Origin: RGIG5050 sp045636065
Lineage (GTDB): Bacteria; Verrucomicrobiota; Kiritimatiellia; RFP12; UBA1067
Length of the DNA: 64,000 bases
Assembly: GCA_045636065.1 (NCBI GenBank)
Contig: JAZTWW010000026.1
Location: 45,431 to 109,430 of the forward strand
Direction: 5' to 3'
In this document: positions 52,060 to 59,520 of the stretch, one piece after another
Position numbering within the stretch: position 1 is the first letter of the stretch
Layout: each line of letters opens with the position of its first letter
The notes under the pieces: generated by a model
What the model saw: the letters and a program-made list of their open reading frames with translations, nothing else
What the model was told of the DNA's origin: nothing
Database searches by the model: none
Position numbers and translations under genes: made by a program

Positions 52060-53919
52060 CTACTCGAAGCTCTCCTCGGTGCATACGAGGTTGTCCATTA
52101 TGTACGCGCGCCTGTCGGGCGTGTTGGAGCCCATGTAGAACTCTATTGTGCGCTCAAGGTGCCTGTCCTCCGTGCAGACGACAGGCGTAAGGCGCATGTC
52201 CTCGCCGATGAAGTCCTTGAACTCCTTGGCGTTCAGCTCCCCTAGGCCCTTGAAGCGCGTTATCTCCGCAGACTTGCCGCACTTGGCGATCGCCTTTACG
52301 CGCTCCTCCTCGGTGAAGCAGTAGTACTGCTCCTTCTTGTTGCGCACCCTAAAAAGAGGCGTCTCGAGTATGAACACGCGCCCGTCCGTTATGAGCTGCT
52401 TGTAGAAGCGCATGAAGAACGTTATAAGGAGGTTTCTTATGTGGAGCCCGTCGACATCGGCATCCGTCGCGAAGATTATCTTGCCGTACCTGAGCCTTTC
52501 AAGCGACTCCTCGACGTCAAGGCTCTTTATGAGGTTGAAGAACTCCTCGTTCTTGTAGAGCGTGTCGCGGTTCAGCTTGCAGCAGTTGAGGGGCTTGCCC
52601 CTTAAGAAGTAGACGGCCTGCGTGGCGGCGTCGCGGCACTGCGTCAGAGTGCCGCCCGCGGAGAGGCCCTCGGTGAGGAATATCATCGTATCCTCGCCCC
52701 AGCCTTTCCTGTCGCCCTTCCTGTCGAGCCGCAGGTGGTTCTTGCAGTCCTTGAGCTGCGGGACGCGCACGGAGACTGCCTGGCTGCGCTCTCTCGCCTG
52801 CTTCTTGATGGAGTTGAGCTGGCTTCTCAGCTTTGTCGTCTCCTCGACCTTCTTTACGAGCTTCTCCGTCTCCTGCGGGAACTTGTGGAGGAGCGCCTCG
52901 ACCTCCTTCTTGATGTTGGCGACCAGCTCGGCGCGTATCTCGGGGCTTCCAAGCTTCGTCTTCGCCTGCCCCTCGAACTGCGGATCCTGCATCCTTATCG
53001 CCACGGCGCCGACGATGCCGTCGCGCACGTCGTCTCCGTCGAACTTCTTCTTGCTGTACTCGTTGAGGGCCTTGGTGAGAGCCTCCTTGAACGCCGTAAG
53101 GTGAGTCCCGCCCTCTGTCGTATGCTGGCCGTTGACGAAGCTGTAGTACGTCTCGGAGAAGCGGTTGGTGTGCGTGAAGACGAATTCGAGAGCCTTCGAG
53201 CGGAACGTGAAAGGCTCGTAGAGGTTCTCCATCTGCACCTCGTCGGCTATGAGGTCGGCAAGGCCCCTGTCGCTCACGATGACGCGGCCGTTGAGGTCGA
53301 TCCTAAGCCCCGCGTTCAGGTAGGCGTACATCTTGAGCCTGCGCTCGACGTGTGTTTCGCGGAACTTGAACTTCTTGAACATCGTCGAGTCGGGCTTGAA
53401 CCTGACGAACGTGCCATTGCGCTCGTTGGGGTCCTTGCATCTGCCACGGTGCTTCTCCTTGAGCTCGCCCCTCTCGAAGCGCGCCTCGGAATATTCGCCG
53501 TCCCTGACGCTCCTTACGTAGAACTCGTCAGAGAGCGCGTTCACGGCCTTCGTGCCGACGCCGTTCATGCCGACGGAGAACTGGAACGCCTCGGTGTTGA
53601 ACTTGCCGCCCGTATTAAGCTCGCTTACGCAGTCAATGACCTTCCCGAGGGGGATGCCTCGCCCGAAATCCCTTACCGAGCAGACGCCCCCCTCCCAGTC
53701 GATGTTGACGAGGATTCTGCGCCCGAATCCCATTATGAATTCGTCTATGGCGTTGTCTATGACCTCTTTGAGGAGAATGTATATTCCGTCGTCGTAGTCG
53801 CTGCCGTCGCCCGCGCGCCCGATGTACATGCCAAGCCTGAGCCTAATGTGCTCCATCGCGCTCAAATGCTGGATCTGCTCGTCTCCGTAGACTTTCTCTT
53901 TCTGTTTTGCTTCCGCCAT
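52060..53919 (-). CDS. parE: Type IIA topoisomerase subunit B (ParE/GyrB family)
   Basis: ATPase subunit of topoisomerase IV or gyrase. 619 aa. GHKL ATPase: E-V-I-D-N-A-I-D-E, D-F-G-R-G-I-P and G-M-N-G-V-G-T-K-A-V-N-A-L-S. Toprim: the glutamate is in L-T-E-G-L-S-A-G-G (usual form is E-G-D-S-A), D-x-D is in T-D-A-D-V-D-G. Overall style is closest to the ParE of Bacteroidetes and Chlamydiae. The ATG at 53919 has GAGGGA upstream. A parC/gyrA partner is not adjacent, which is unusual. Confidence 0.92.
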   Translation of the reverse strand: MAEAKQKEKVYGDEQIQHLSAMEHIRLRLGMYIGRAGDGSDYDDGIYILLKEVIDNAIDEFIMGFGRRILVNIDWEGGVCSVRDFGRGIPLGKVIDCVSELNTGGKFNTEAFQFSVGMNGVGTKAVNALSDEFYVRSVRDGEYSEARFERGELKEKHRGRCKDPNERNGTFVRFKPDSTMFKKFKFRETHVERRLKMYAYLNAGLRIDLNGRVIVSDRGLADLIADEVQMENLYEPFTFRSKALEFVFTHTNRFSETYYSFVNGQHTTEGGTHLTAFKEALTKALNEYSKKKFDGDDVRDGIVGAVAIRMQDPQFEGQAKTKLGSPEIRAELVANIKKEVEALLHKFPQETEKLVKKVEETTKLRSQLNSIKKQARERSQAVSVRVPQLKDCKNHLRLDRKGDRKGWGEDTMIFLTEGLSAGGTLTQCRDAATQAVYFLRGKPLNCCKLNRDTLYKNEEFFNLIKSLDVEESLERLRYGKIIFATDADVDGLHIRNLLITFFMRFYKQLITDGRVFILETPLFRVRNKKEQYYCFTEEERVKAIAKCGKSAEITRFKGLGELNAKEFKDFIGEDMRLTPVVCTEDRHLERTIEFYMGSNTPDRRAYIMDNLVCTEESFE

Positions 53920-53956
53920 CTTCCCTCTAACCGCGTCCTTTCTTTTTGACGGCAAG

Positions 53957-53985
53957 ATTATACTATTTTTCCCCCCCGAGGGCAA
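53957..53985 (-). promoter_or_regulatory. parE promoter
   Basis: TTGCCC (53985-53980), 17 bases, TATAAT (53962-53957) on the minus strand; leader of about 35 bases. Confidence 0.65.
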
Positions 53986-54012
53986 GCGCGATTTTCACCG
54001 CACCCCCTCCCG

Positions 54013-54264
54013 CGGAGCCTGGCACCATAGAAAGGGAGTCTGGCACCTTAAATCTGGGAAGTGTCTCAGTAACCAATAACCAGTATCCAGCAACCAATAC
54101 GAAAGGTCGCGGCGCGTTATTTGCCGCTCTTGGACTTCCCAGGGACGGTCCATCGGACGCACCCGGACATTCTTTCGTGCGCGGGCATCGAGCCCGCGCG
54201 TGTGCAATATAAGCGCCTGCCCTAAGCAAGGTGCCAGACTCCTTTTCTATGGTGCCAGACTCCC
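54013..54264. repeat. REP-like units between parE and the RAYT gene
   Basis: Two minus-oriented cores at 54013 (variant with GCCTGGC) and 54034, 21 bases apart, and two plus-oriented cores at 54230 and 54251, again 21 bases apart. Between them is a hairpin with GCGCGGGC/GCCCGCGC stems at 54179-54199 and a short degenerate run of aaccaata/accagtatc units at 54072-54101. The two pairs form an inverted arrangement. I see no gene in the 455 bases between parE and the RAYT gene. Confidence 0.85.
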
Positions 54265-54303
54265 TTCATGTCGTATTTGGCTACTACCCACCTGATTTAT
54301 CGC

Positions 54304-54350
54304 TCTTGCCCAATCAAAGTCCATTCACTCGGATTTATCGCTTTTATCGC
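54304..54350 (-). repeat. 46-bp dispersed element, copy A
   Basis: On the minus strand reads GCGATAAAAGCGATAAATCC, then about GAGTGAATGGACTTTG and ATTGGGCAAGA. The same element is at 55881-55926 and in tandem at 62731-62850. Confidence 0.8.
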
Positions 54351-54440
54351 GTAGATCACTTACATCCCTTCCCAAAACAATCCCCATGCCACTCCTAATC
54401 CACTTCCCCTAAATCCGCTTACCACTTAAAATCCACACTA

Positions 54441-55640
54441 TCACGCCACCCCGACCGGAATATCCCACTCGAAAGCCGAGAACATGTCGAGTATCCGCGC
54501 CGGAAGGCACCCTGGCGCGCGTAGCGCCACACGCCTCGCAAACTCCCAGCACCCGATCACAGCCGCTCTCGACATCCACTCCAGCCGCCCCTTTATCGCC
54601 TCGGCCGCCCTCCTCCGCACCCCTCCTGCGGAGTCTGGCACCATTTTCACGCACATTCCATGGGAGTCTGGCACCTTTCCTGGGGAGTCTGGCACTGTTT
54701 TTGAGGCGTCGATCGAGGCGGCGCGGGCGTTGAATATCCGCTCCATGACGGCGCGAGCCTCGCGCCAGGGAAGGCCAAGGAAGAACTCGTACCCCTCGCG
54801 GGCCTCGCGGTCGCCCGAGCAGGCAGCAGCGAAGCTGCTCCAGCGGTAGCCCATGGGGCTTCTCGTCATCTTTGCGCGCACGGGGTTGAAATCCACATAC
54901 CCCGCCACGTGCGCCAGAACCTCGAACCTGCTTTCCACTATCCCGCTCCTGAAGCGCCCTTCCCAGAGAGTCCCCTCGTGGTCGAAGCGCCGGTTGTACT
55001 CCTTTGAAATGCACTCCTTCACCGTCTTGACGTACTGTGTTATGCTGTTCATGCGCTTAAGGTACGCCATCTGCTCCCTTAGGACAGCATCCTCCCTGTC
55101 GAACCTCCTCAAGGAGTCCCATCTCGCCTCCACCTTTGCGGCTCCCGCTGGGCCATATAGGCGCTTGAGCCTCTTGACCATGTCCCGCTCGGGGATCCTC
55201 AGATTCGCCCCGTCCATCCGGCAGACGAGGAACGTCTCGCCGTCAACCTTCTCGAAGTGCGACTTGGCCGCATAATCGACATCCGCCTCAGCACTACCCT
55301 CTGCCACCTTTGTATGGACATCTACCCCAGCACTGCCATCCGCCACCCTTACTGGAACACCTGAGGATGAATATCCAGTTCCATTTGGCTCCTTGACTGC
55401 GCGTCCTTCATCGACAATCCACTCCTTCGGATAGTCGCCCACATGGACGAGGATGTGGAGGTGGTTGTCCATCACGCACCATGAATAAAGCCTCACGCCG
55501 CTGAAGGCCGCCGCATCCCGCGCCACCTTCACGACGTAATCCTTGAAGCCTGGATCCTTGAGCATGAACCCCTTGTGGGCTATGCGGGTGGTGACATGGT
55601 AGTCGCACATGGTCAAATTCGGTCTTTTAGGTCTCGACAT
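54441..55640 (-). mobile_element. rayT: REP-associated tyrosine transposase (RAYT/TnpA_REP)
   Basis: 399-aa single-strand DNA transposase of the IS200/IS605-related Y1 family. The HUH motif is V-M-D-N-H60-L-H62-I-L-V, and the catalytic tyrosine is probably Y215 in I-S-K-E-Y-N-R-R-F, followed by G-T-L-W-E-G-R-F-R-S, the RAYT hallmark, and Y-V-D-F-N-P-V-R-A. The region 75-130 contains an internal duplication (V-A-D-G-S-A-G-V-D-V / V-A-E-G-S-A-E-A-D-V). Near the C-terminus residues 316-337 contain three V-P-D-S copies, the REP-like core translated in frame. The ATG at 55640 has a GGAAGGGGAGC site. It is a single copy with no transposon ends of its own; such proteins are thought to spread REP sequences. 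Confidence 0.93.
54628..54696 (-). repeat. REP-like units inside the RAYT gene
   Basis: Three cores read on the minus strand begin (low-coordinate edge) at 54629, 54662 and 54683: steps of 33 and 21 bases, both multiples of three. Each is translated V-P-D-S. The third is imperfect (ends GGCACTG, not GGCACC, on the plus strand). Confidence 0.88.
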
Positions 55641-55710
55641 ACGCTCCCCTTCCTGCACTTGGGGACCGGGCGTACAGCCGCCCTAAGGCCTATCCCTGCG
55701 TGCGGAGGGT

Positions 55711-55716
55711 ATTATA
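55711..55716 (-). promoter_or_regulatory. Possible -10 box of the RAYT gene
   Basis: A perfect TATAAT on the minus strand, preceded by TGG, lies 71 bases before the ATG. No good -35 box is seen; the 11-bp tandem array begins at the -35 position. Confidence 0.4.
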
Positions 55717-55737
55717 CCAGAAATCGGGAAGAGAAGT

Positions 55738-55847
55738 GTGACATGAGCGTGACATGACCGTGACAAAAGCGTGACAAAAGCGTGACACGACCGTGACATG
55801 AACGTGACATGAGCGTGACATGAGCGTGACATGAGCGTGACACGGGC
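55738..55847. repeat. Ten-unit 11-bp tandem array
   Basis: Units of GTGACATGAGC and variants (GTGACAAAAGC, GTGACACGACC, GTGACATGACC) repeat every 11 bases, ten times. The GTGACA part is constant. The period is close to one DNA helical turn, so one face carries all units. It lies directly upstream of the RAYT -10 box. Confidence 0.92.
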
Positions 55848-55855
55848 GGAAGAAT

Positions 55856-55869
55856 GGGAGTCTGGCACC
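55856..55869 (-). repeat. Single REP-like core upstream of RAYT
   Basis: GGGAGTCTGGCACC on the plus strand, that is a core in minus orientation, nine bases after the tandem array. Confidence 0.85.
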
Positions 55870-55880
55870 ATAGGATCTAA

Positions 55881-55926
55881 GCGATATAAGCGATAAATCC
55901 ACTGGATGGACTTTGGATGGGCAAAA
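55881..55926 (+). repeat. 46-bp dispersed element, copy B
   Basis: GCGATATAAGCGATAAATCC then ACTGGATGGACTTTGGATGG and GCAAAA; a slightly diverged copy of the element at 54304-54350 and 62731-62850. After it, 55927-56010 holds more degenerate units (tataaatcggatggat, twice). Confidence 0.8.
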
Positions 55927-56209
55927 GGGATACAAGCGATGGAAGCTATAAATCGGATGGATCGTGAATGGGGAAGGGATTGTAAATCGGATGGATGAGC
56001 GATTGGTGATCGATGCCGCTTGTAAATGGGCAGCAAATGTCACGCGGCATCTCTGCGCTTCCTCATTTATGCCGCCATCCCCCCACACGAGCGGAGCAAG
56101 GGTGCTGCCGCTTCCATCCCAAGTCGCATAAAGGCAGCAGTTTGGTGCGAAGCGTGCTACCCCAAACTGCGCCTCCATCCACTTACCATTCCAAGCGGCC
56201 TGCCACTTC
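55927..56209. other. Non-coding stretch upstream of the RNase gene
   Basis: No convincing gene. It contains degenerate aaatcggatggat repeats (55960-56000), a possible hairpin GCTGCC...GGCAGC (about 56103-56139) and mixed-composition sequence that may be remnant DNA of the repeat island. Confidence 0.4.
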
Positions 56210-56238
56210 TTGCGGAGCGAGCCCCAATTTGGTATAAT
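56210..56238 (+). promoter_or_regulatory. Promoter of the RNase R-like/ruvC/recO unit
   Basis: TTGCGG (56210-56215), 17 bases, TATAAT (56233-56238) preceded by TTGG. Confidence 0.7.
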
Positions 56239-56272
56239 ACCCACCAAAAGCAAAAATGAAGAGAAGAGAAAA

Positions 56273-57955
56273 ATGAAGAGAAGAAAAGATAATATGGGAT
56301 TCAACAGAGGAAACGGGCGCTTCAAGAGGCGCCTGAAGCCGCGGATCGTCAAGGTCAGAAAGCTTGAAGCCGCAGGCGGCTACAATCCACGCGGAGCGGG
56401 CCGCGCAAGCATGCAGGAGGACCCCAAGGAGAAGAAGCCGCTCGTAAAGGGCGAGACCCCGGCCGGAGACACACTTGCGGCCATGAAGGCGTACGGCCTT
56501 CCGGAATGCTTCCCCCCAAAGGTGCTCGCCGCCGCGGAGGAGGCCCTCAAGGCCGCCTCAAAGCCCGGCAAGAGACTCGATCTCAGGCGCAAGTTCATCT
56601 TCACGTGCGACCCCCAGAGCGCGCGCGACTACGATGATGCGCTCAGCCTTGAAACCGACAAGCAGGGAAGGCGCGTACTTGGCGTCCATATCGCCGATGT
56701 CGGCCACTTCGTCAAGGCCGGCGGCGCGCTCGACAAGGAGGCGTACAGAAGAGGCACGAGCGTCTACCTCGCCGACAGGGTCATCCCCATGCTCCCCGAA
56801 TCGCTTTCGAACGGCGTATGCTCGCTCGTCCCCGGTGAAGACAGGCTTGCCTTCAGCGTCTTCATGACTTTCGACGACGGCGGGCGCATGATAAAGCGCA
56901 GCTTCGCGAAGACTGTGATCCGCTCCAAGGCGCGCTTCACCTACGAAGAGGTGATGGCCGTTCTCGCAGGGCGCAAAAGCGCCTCCAAAAGCGGGATGAA
57001 GGCGGCGTGGCGCTCCAAGGTGCGCGCGATCGGCGCGCTCGCGCAGACGCTGCGCGCGGCGCGTTTCGCGGCGGGGGCGCTCGACATATCGGTCCCCGAG
57101 CTTGAAGTGATCCTCGACGATGAAAAGCGCCTCAAGGGCCTCAAGGTCCGGGCGGACGACGAATCCCACCAGATGATCGAGGAGTGCATGGTAGCTGCGA
57201 ACGAGGCGGTTGCCACGGAGCTCTGGACGAGAGGGATAAGGATTCTGACGCGCCTTCACGAACCGCCGGACAAGGAGCGCCTCGACGAGCTTCGCGCAGG
57301 CGCGATGCAGCTCGGCATCAAGTGCGGCGAGCTTTCGAACCCGCGCCAGATGCGCCGTTTCCTCGACGCCATAAAGCGCCACCCGCTCGCGGGGCAGCTG
57401 GCGCTGATGGTCCTGAGAAGCCAGAAGCGCGCGGTGTACGATGCAAAGAAGATGGGCCACTGGGGCCTTGCGAAAAGGTACTACGCCCATTTTACAAGCC
57501 CGATCCGCCGCTATCCCGACCTTACGTTGCACCGCCAGCTCGCGAGCCTTCTCGCCGGCTACGGCGGCAGGGAGGACGACGTCTTCCTCGAACGCGCGGC
57601 CAAGCACCTCACGGACCGCGAGGCCAACGCCGCTGAGGCCGAGCGCAACGTGATCGAGGTGAAGAAGTACCGCTACCTTGAGGAGAACCCCGGCCCGTGG
57701 GACGCCGTCATCTCGAAAGTCACGCGCTTTGGTGTCTTCATCGACATCCCCGAGCTTGCCGCAGGCGGCATGGTCCACGTCTCGTCGCTCTCCGCCAACG
57801 GGGAGTACGTCAGATGGAACCAGTTCGACAGCACCCTCTCCGATTCGCACGAGACGTGGAGCTTCGGCATGAAGATGAAAGTCCACCTTGCAGGCGCGGA
57901 CTACGAAAGGCGCCGCCTCGAATTCATCCCCTCGCGCGGCGCGGAGGAGCGCTGA
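56273..57955 (+). CDS. rnr: RNase II/R-family exoribonuclease
   Basis: 560 aa. Degrades RNA 3' to 5'. The RNB active site is T-C-D113-P-Q-S-A-R-D119-Y-D121-D122-A-L-S; R-Y-Y-A-H-F-T-S-P-I-R-R-Y-P-D-L is the other conserved block, and the C-terminal S1 domain follows (V-T-R-F-G-V-F-I-D-I). The N-terminal cold-shock domains of RNase R are missing; instead there is a basic tail (R/K-rich, 1-30), so it is between RNase II and R in layout. The leader contains a purine-rich direct repeat with two ATGs; the one at 56273 is chosen, with 56294 as an alternative. Confidence 0.92.
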   Translation: MKRRKDNMGFNRGNGRFKRRLKPRIVKVRKLEAAGGYNPRGAGRASMQEDPKEKKPLVKGETPAGDTLAAMKAYGLPECFPPKVLAAAEEALKAASKPGKRLDLRRKFIFTCDPQSARDYDDALSLETDKQGRRVLGVHIADVGHFVKAGGALDKEAYRRGTSVYLADRVIPMLPESLSNGVCSLVPGEDRLAFSVFMTFDDGGRMIKRSFAKTVIRSKARFTYEEVMAVLAGRKSASKSGMKAAWRSKVRAIGALAQTLRAARFAAGALDISVPELEVILDDEKRLKGLKVRADDESHQMIEECMVAANEAVATELWTRGIRILTRLHEPPDKERLDELRAGAMQLGIKCGELSNPRQMRRFLDAIKRHPLAGQLALMVLRSQKRAVYDAKKMGHWGLAKRYYAHFTSPIRRYPDLTLHRQLASLLAGYGGREDDVFLERAAKHLTDREANAAEAERNVIEVKKYRYLEENPGPWDAVISKVTRFGVFIDIPELAAGGMVHVSSLSANGEYVRWNQFDSTLSDSHETWSFGMKMKVHLAGADYERRRLEFIPSRGAEER

Positions 57956-57956
57956 G

Positions 57957-58448
57957 ATGGTAATACTCGGCGTTGACACGAGCCTTCGCAGCACGGGATA
58001 CGGCGTCATAGAAACGTCGGGGAGCCGCATGTGCGCCATTGAATACGGGCGCATACGGAACGCTGCCGAGCTGCCGCTCTCCGCCTGCCTCAAGGCGATC
58101 CACGAAAAGATATCCGCCCTCATCGAAGCGCACCACCCTGACGTCGTGGCAGTCGAAGGAGTCATATACGGCAAGAACGCGCAGACGATGCTCGTTCTCG
58201 GGCAGGCGCGCGGGAGCGTCATCGTCGCTGCGGCGGACGCGGGGCTTGAGGTCTACGAATACGAGCCAAGGCGCGTAAAGATGAGCGTCTGCGGCAACGG
58301 TCTCGCCGGCAAGGAGCAGGTGCAGAGGATGGTCAAGACGCTCCTCTCGCTCGGCGAGCTTCCGCAGAACGACGCCGCCGACGCGCTAGCGATAGCCATG
58401 GCGCACGCCCACTCCAATCCGCGCCTCAATCCCGCAAAACCGATCTAG
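57957..58448 (+). CDS. ruvC: Holliday junction resolvase RuvC
   Basis: 163 aa. Endonuclease that cuts Holliday junctions. Catalytic acids of the RNase-H-like fold: D7 in L-G-V-D-T-S-L, E67 in A-V-E-G-V-I-Y-G, and D139/D142 in Q-N-D-A-A-D-A-L. The ATG at 57957 follows the RNase stop by one base and has GGAGGAG inside the end of that gene. ruvA and ruvB are not adjacent. Confidence 0.95.
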   Translation: MVILGVDTSLRSTGYGVIETSGSRMCAIEYGRIRNAAELPLSACLKAIHEKISALIEAHHPDVVAVEGVIYGKNAQTMLVLGQARGSVIVAAADAGLEVYEYEPRRVKMSVCGNGLAGKEQVQRMVKTLLSLGELPQNDAADALAIAMAHAHSNPRLNPAKPI

Positions 58449-58454
58449 ACCGCG

Positions 58455-59183
58455 ATGGCTGGCGAAATCATAAAGACGAGGGCCGCAGTCCTCGACATAA
58501 GGCCTTTCAGCCGCACAAGCCATATCGTCACGTGGCTCACCGACGGGCACGGCGTCGTGGCGACGCTCGTTAAAGGCGCCACGCGGCCAAAGTCGCAGTT
58601 CCTCGGCCAGTACGATCTCCACTACACATGCGATCTCCTCTACTACGCAAGCTCATCGGGAGAACTCCACGCGATAAGGGAGGTGGTGCCCCTTGAGATG
58701 CGAGATGCACTTAGGGGCCGCTGGCGCGAGACCTGCCTTGCCGGATACGCCGCCGGCCTTGCGAAGGAGCTCTGCCCCGGGGGCGCGGAATCATCCGCCT
58801 GGTTCAGCTTCCACACTGCCCTTCTCGACAGGCTTTCATCGCCCAAGCCTCAGGAGAACCTCCCCCTGGCGCTTCTTGAGACGGAGCTTGAGATACTTTC
58901 AATGGCAGGCTTGAGGCCGGATTTCACATCCCACGAGGCCGATGCGCCGTATTACCCGTTCGCGGTCGACATGGGCCGGATAGGCGAGGGCACGAGAACG
59001 GTAAGGATATCGCCTTCGACGCTCAAGCTTCTCCTTGAGGCGCAGCGCGGCCGCGCCAACGGGCCCATGGAAACGGAAACGACGCTCGCCGCGCTGCGCG
59101 TGACGGGCGTCTTCATGGGATGGCATCTGGACAGGCCCGCCGAGATAAGGCGCAGCCTTCTTTCCGCATGGCGTATATCCTGA
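58455..59183 (+). CDS. recO: DNA repair protein RecO
   Basis: 242 aa. Loads RecA at SSB-coated gaps with RecR. OB-fold N-terminus (A-A-V-L-D-I-R-P-F-S-R-T-S-H-I-V, V-K-G-A-T-R-P-K-S) and helical C-terminus (L-E-I-L-S-M-A-G-L-R-P-D). The zinc-finger cysteines of some RecO are absent. Same unit as ruvC (6 bases apart); ends convergently with the small zinc-ribbon gene 9 bases away. Confidence 0.93.
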   Translation: MAGEIIKTRAAVLDIRPFSRTSHIVTWLTDGHGVVATLVKGATRPKSQFLGQYDLHYTCDLLYYASSSGELHAIREVVPLEMRDALRGRWRETCLAGYAAGLAKELCPGGAESSAWFSFHTALLDRLSSPKPQENLPLALLETELEILSMAGLRPDFTSHEADAPYYPFAVDMGRIGEGTRTVRISPSTLKLLLEAQRGRANGPMETETTLAALRVTGVFMGWHLDRPAEIRRSLLSAWRIS

Positions 59184-59192
59184 AAAAACGGC

Positions 59193-59393
59193 CTAGAGGT
59201 CGTTCAAAAGATCGCCGAGATCGATCCTGATGGTCTTGCGCTTCTGCTCCTGCTTCTGCTCGGGGGCGGGGACGACTATGCGCGCGCCGCATCCGGGGCA
59301 CTCGGCCTCGACCCCGGCCATGTCGCGCGTCGCCTCGATCTCCTGCTTGCAGGCACCGCACAGGAATGTGATGAACTCGTCGTTGTTTTCCAT
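59193..59393 (-). CDS. Very small zinc-ribbon protein
   Basis: 66 aa. Zinc ribbon C12-x2-C15 and C32-x2-C35 (F-L-C-G-A-C-K, A-E-C-P-G-C-G-A-R-I-V-V-P), then a Gln/Lys linker and a short tail I-R-I-D-L-G-D-L-L-N-D-L that looks like a peptide docking motif. Related in the ribbon to the protein at 22855-23220. The ATG at 59393 has GGAGAGA upstream. Function unknown. Confidence 0.78.
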   Translation of the reverse strand: MENNDEFITFLCGACKQEIEATRDMAGVEAECPGCGARIVVPAPEQKQEQKRKTIRIDLGDLLNDL

Positions 59394-59469
59394 TGGTCTC
59401 TCTCCGCGTTTCAACTATCTTTCCAATGTCACGTATAGGTTAGCATATTTTCCGCCGCTTGTCACGCGG

Positions 59470-59520
59470 AAAAAAGAAAAAACTGAAATGCCGGCCACCT
59501 TGCGCACATCAGTAGCCGGC
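59470..59520 (-). terminator. Terminator of the DUF3472 gene
   Basis: On the minus strand GCCGGCTACT pairs with GGTGGCCGGC (with G-T pairs) over an 11-base loop (59520-59490), followed by a T-rich run with T6CT6 at 59482-59470. The stop codon is inside the hairpin. Confidence 0.75.

Noticed and set aside
55738..55847. The 11-bp array as a CRISPR
   Set aside because: There are no unique spacers; the units abut and are far too short, and no cas gene is near.
55690..56352. A 220-codon minus-strand frame through the repeats upstream of the RNase gene
   Set aside because: Its peptide is low-complexity, produced by the 11-bp array (S-R-S-C-H-A type repeats) and by the 46-bp element; it is not a gene.
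56558..58222. A 554-codon frame opposite the RNase and ruvC genes
   Set aside because: Both sense genes have clear active-site motifs and ribosome sites; the antisense frame has none.
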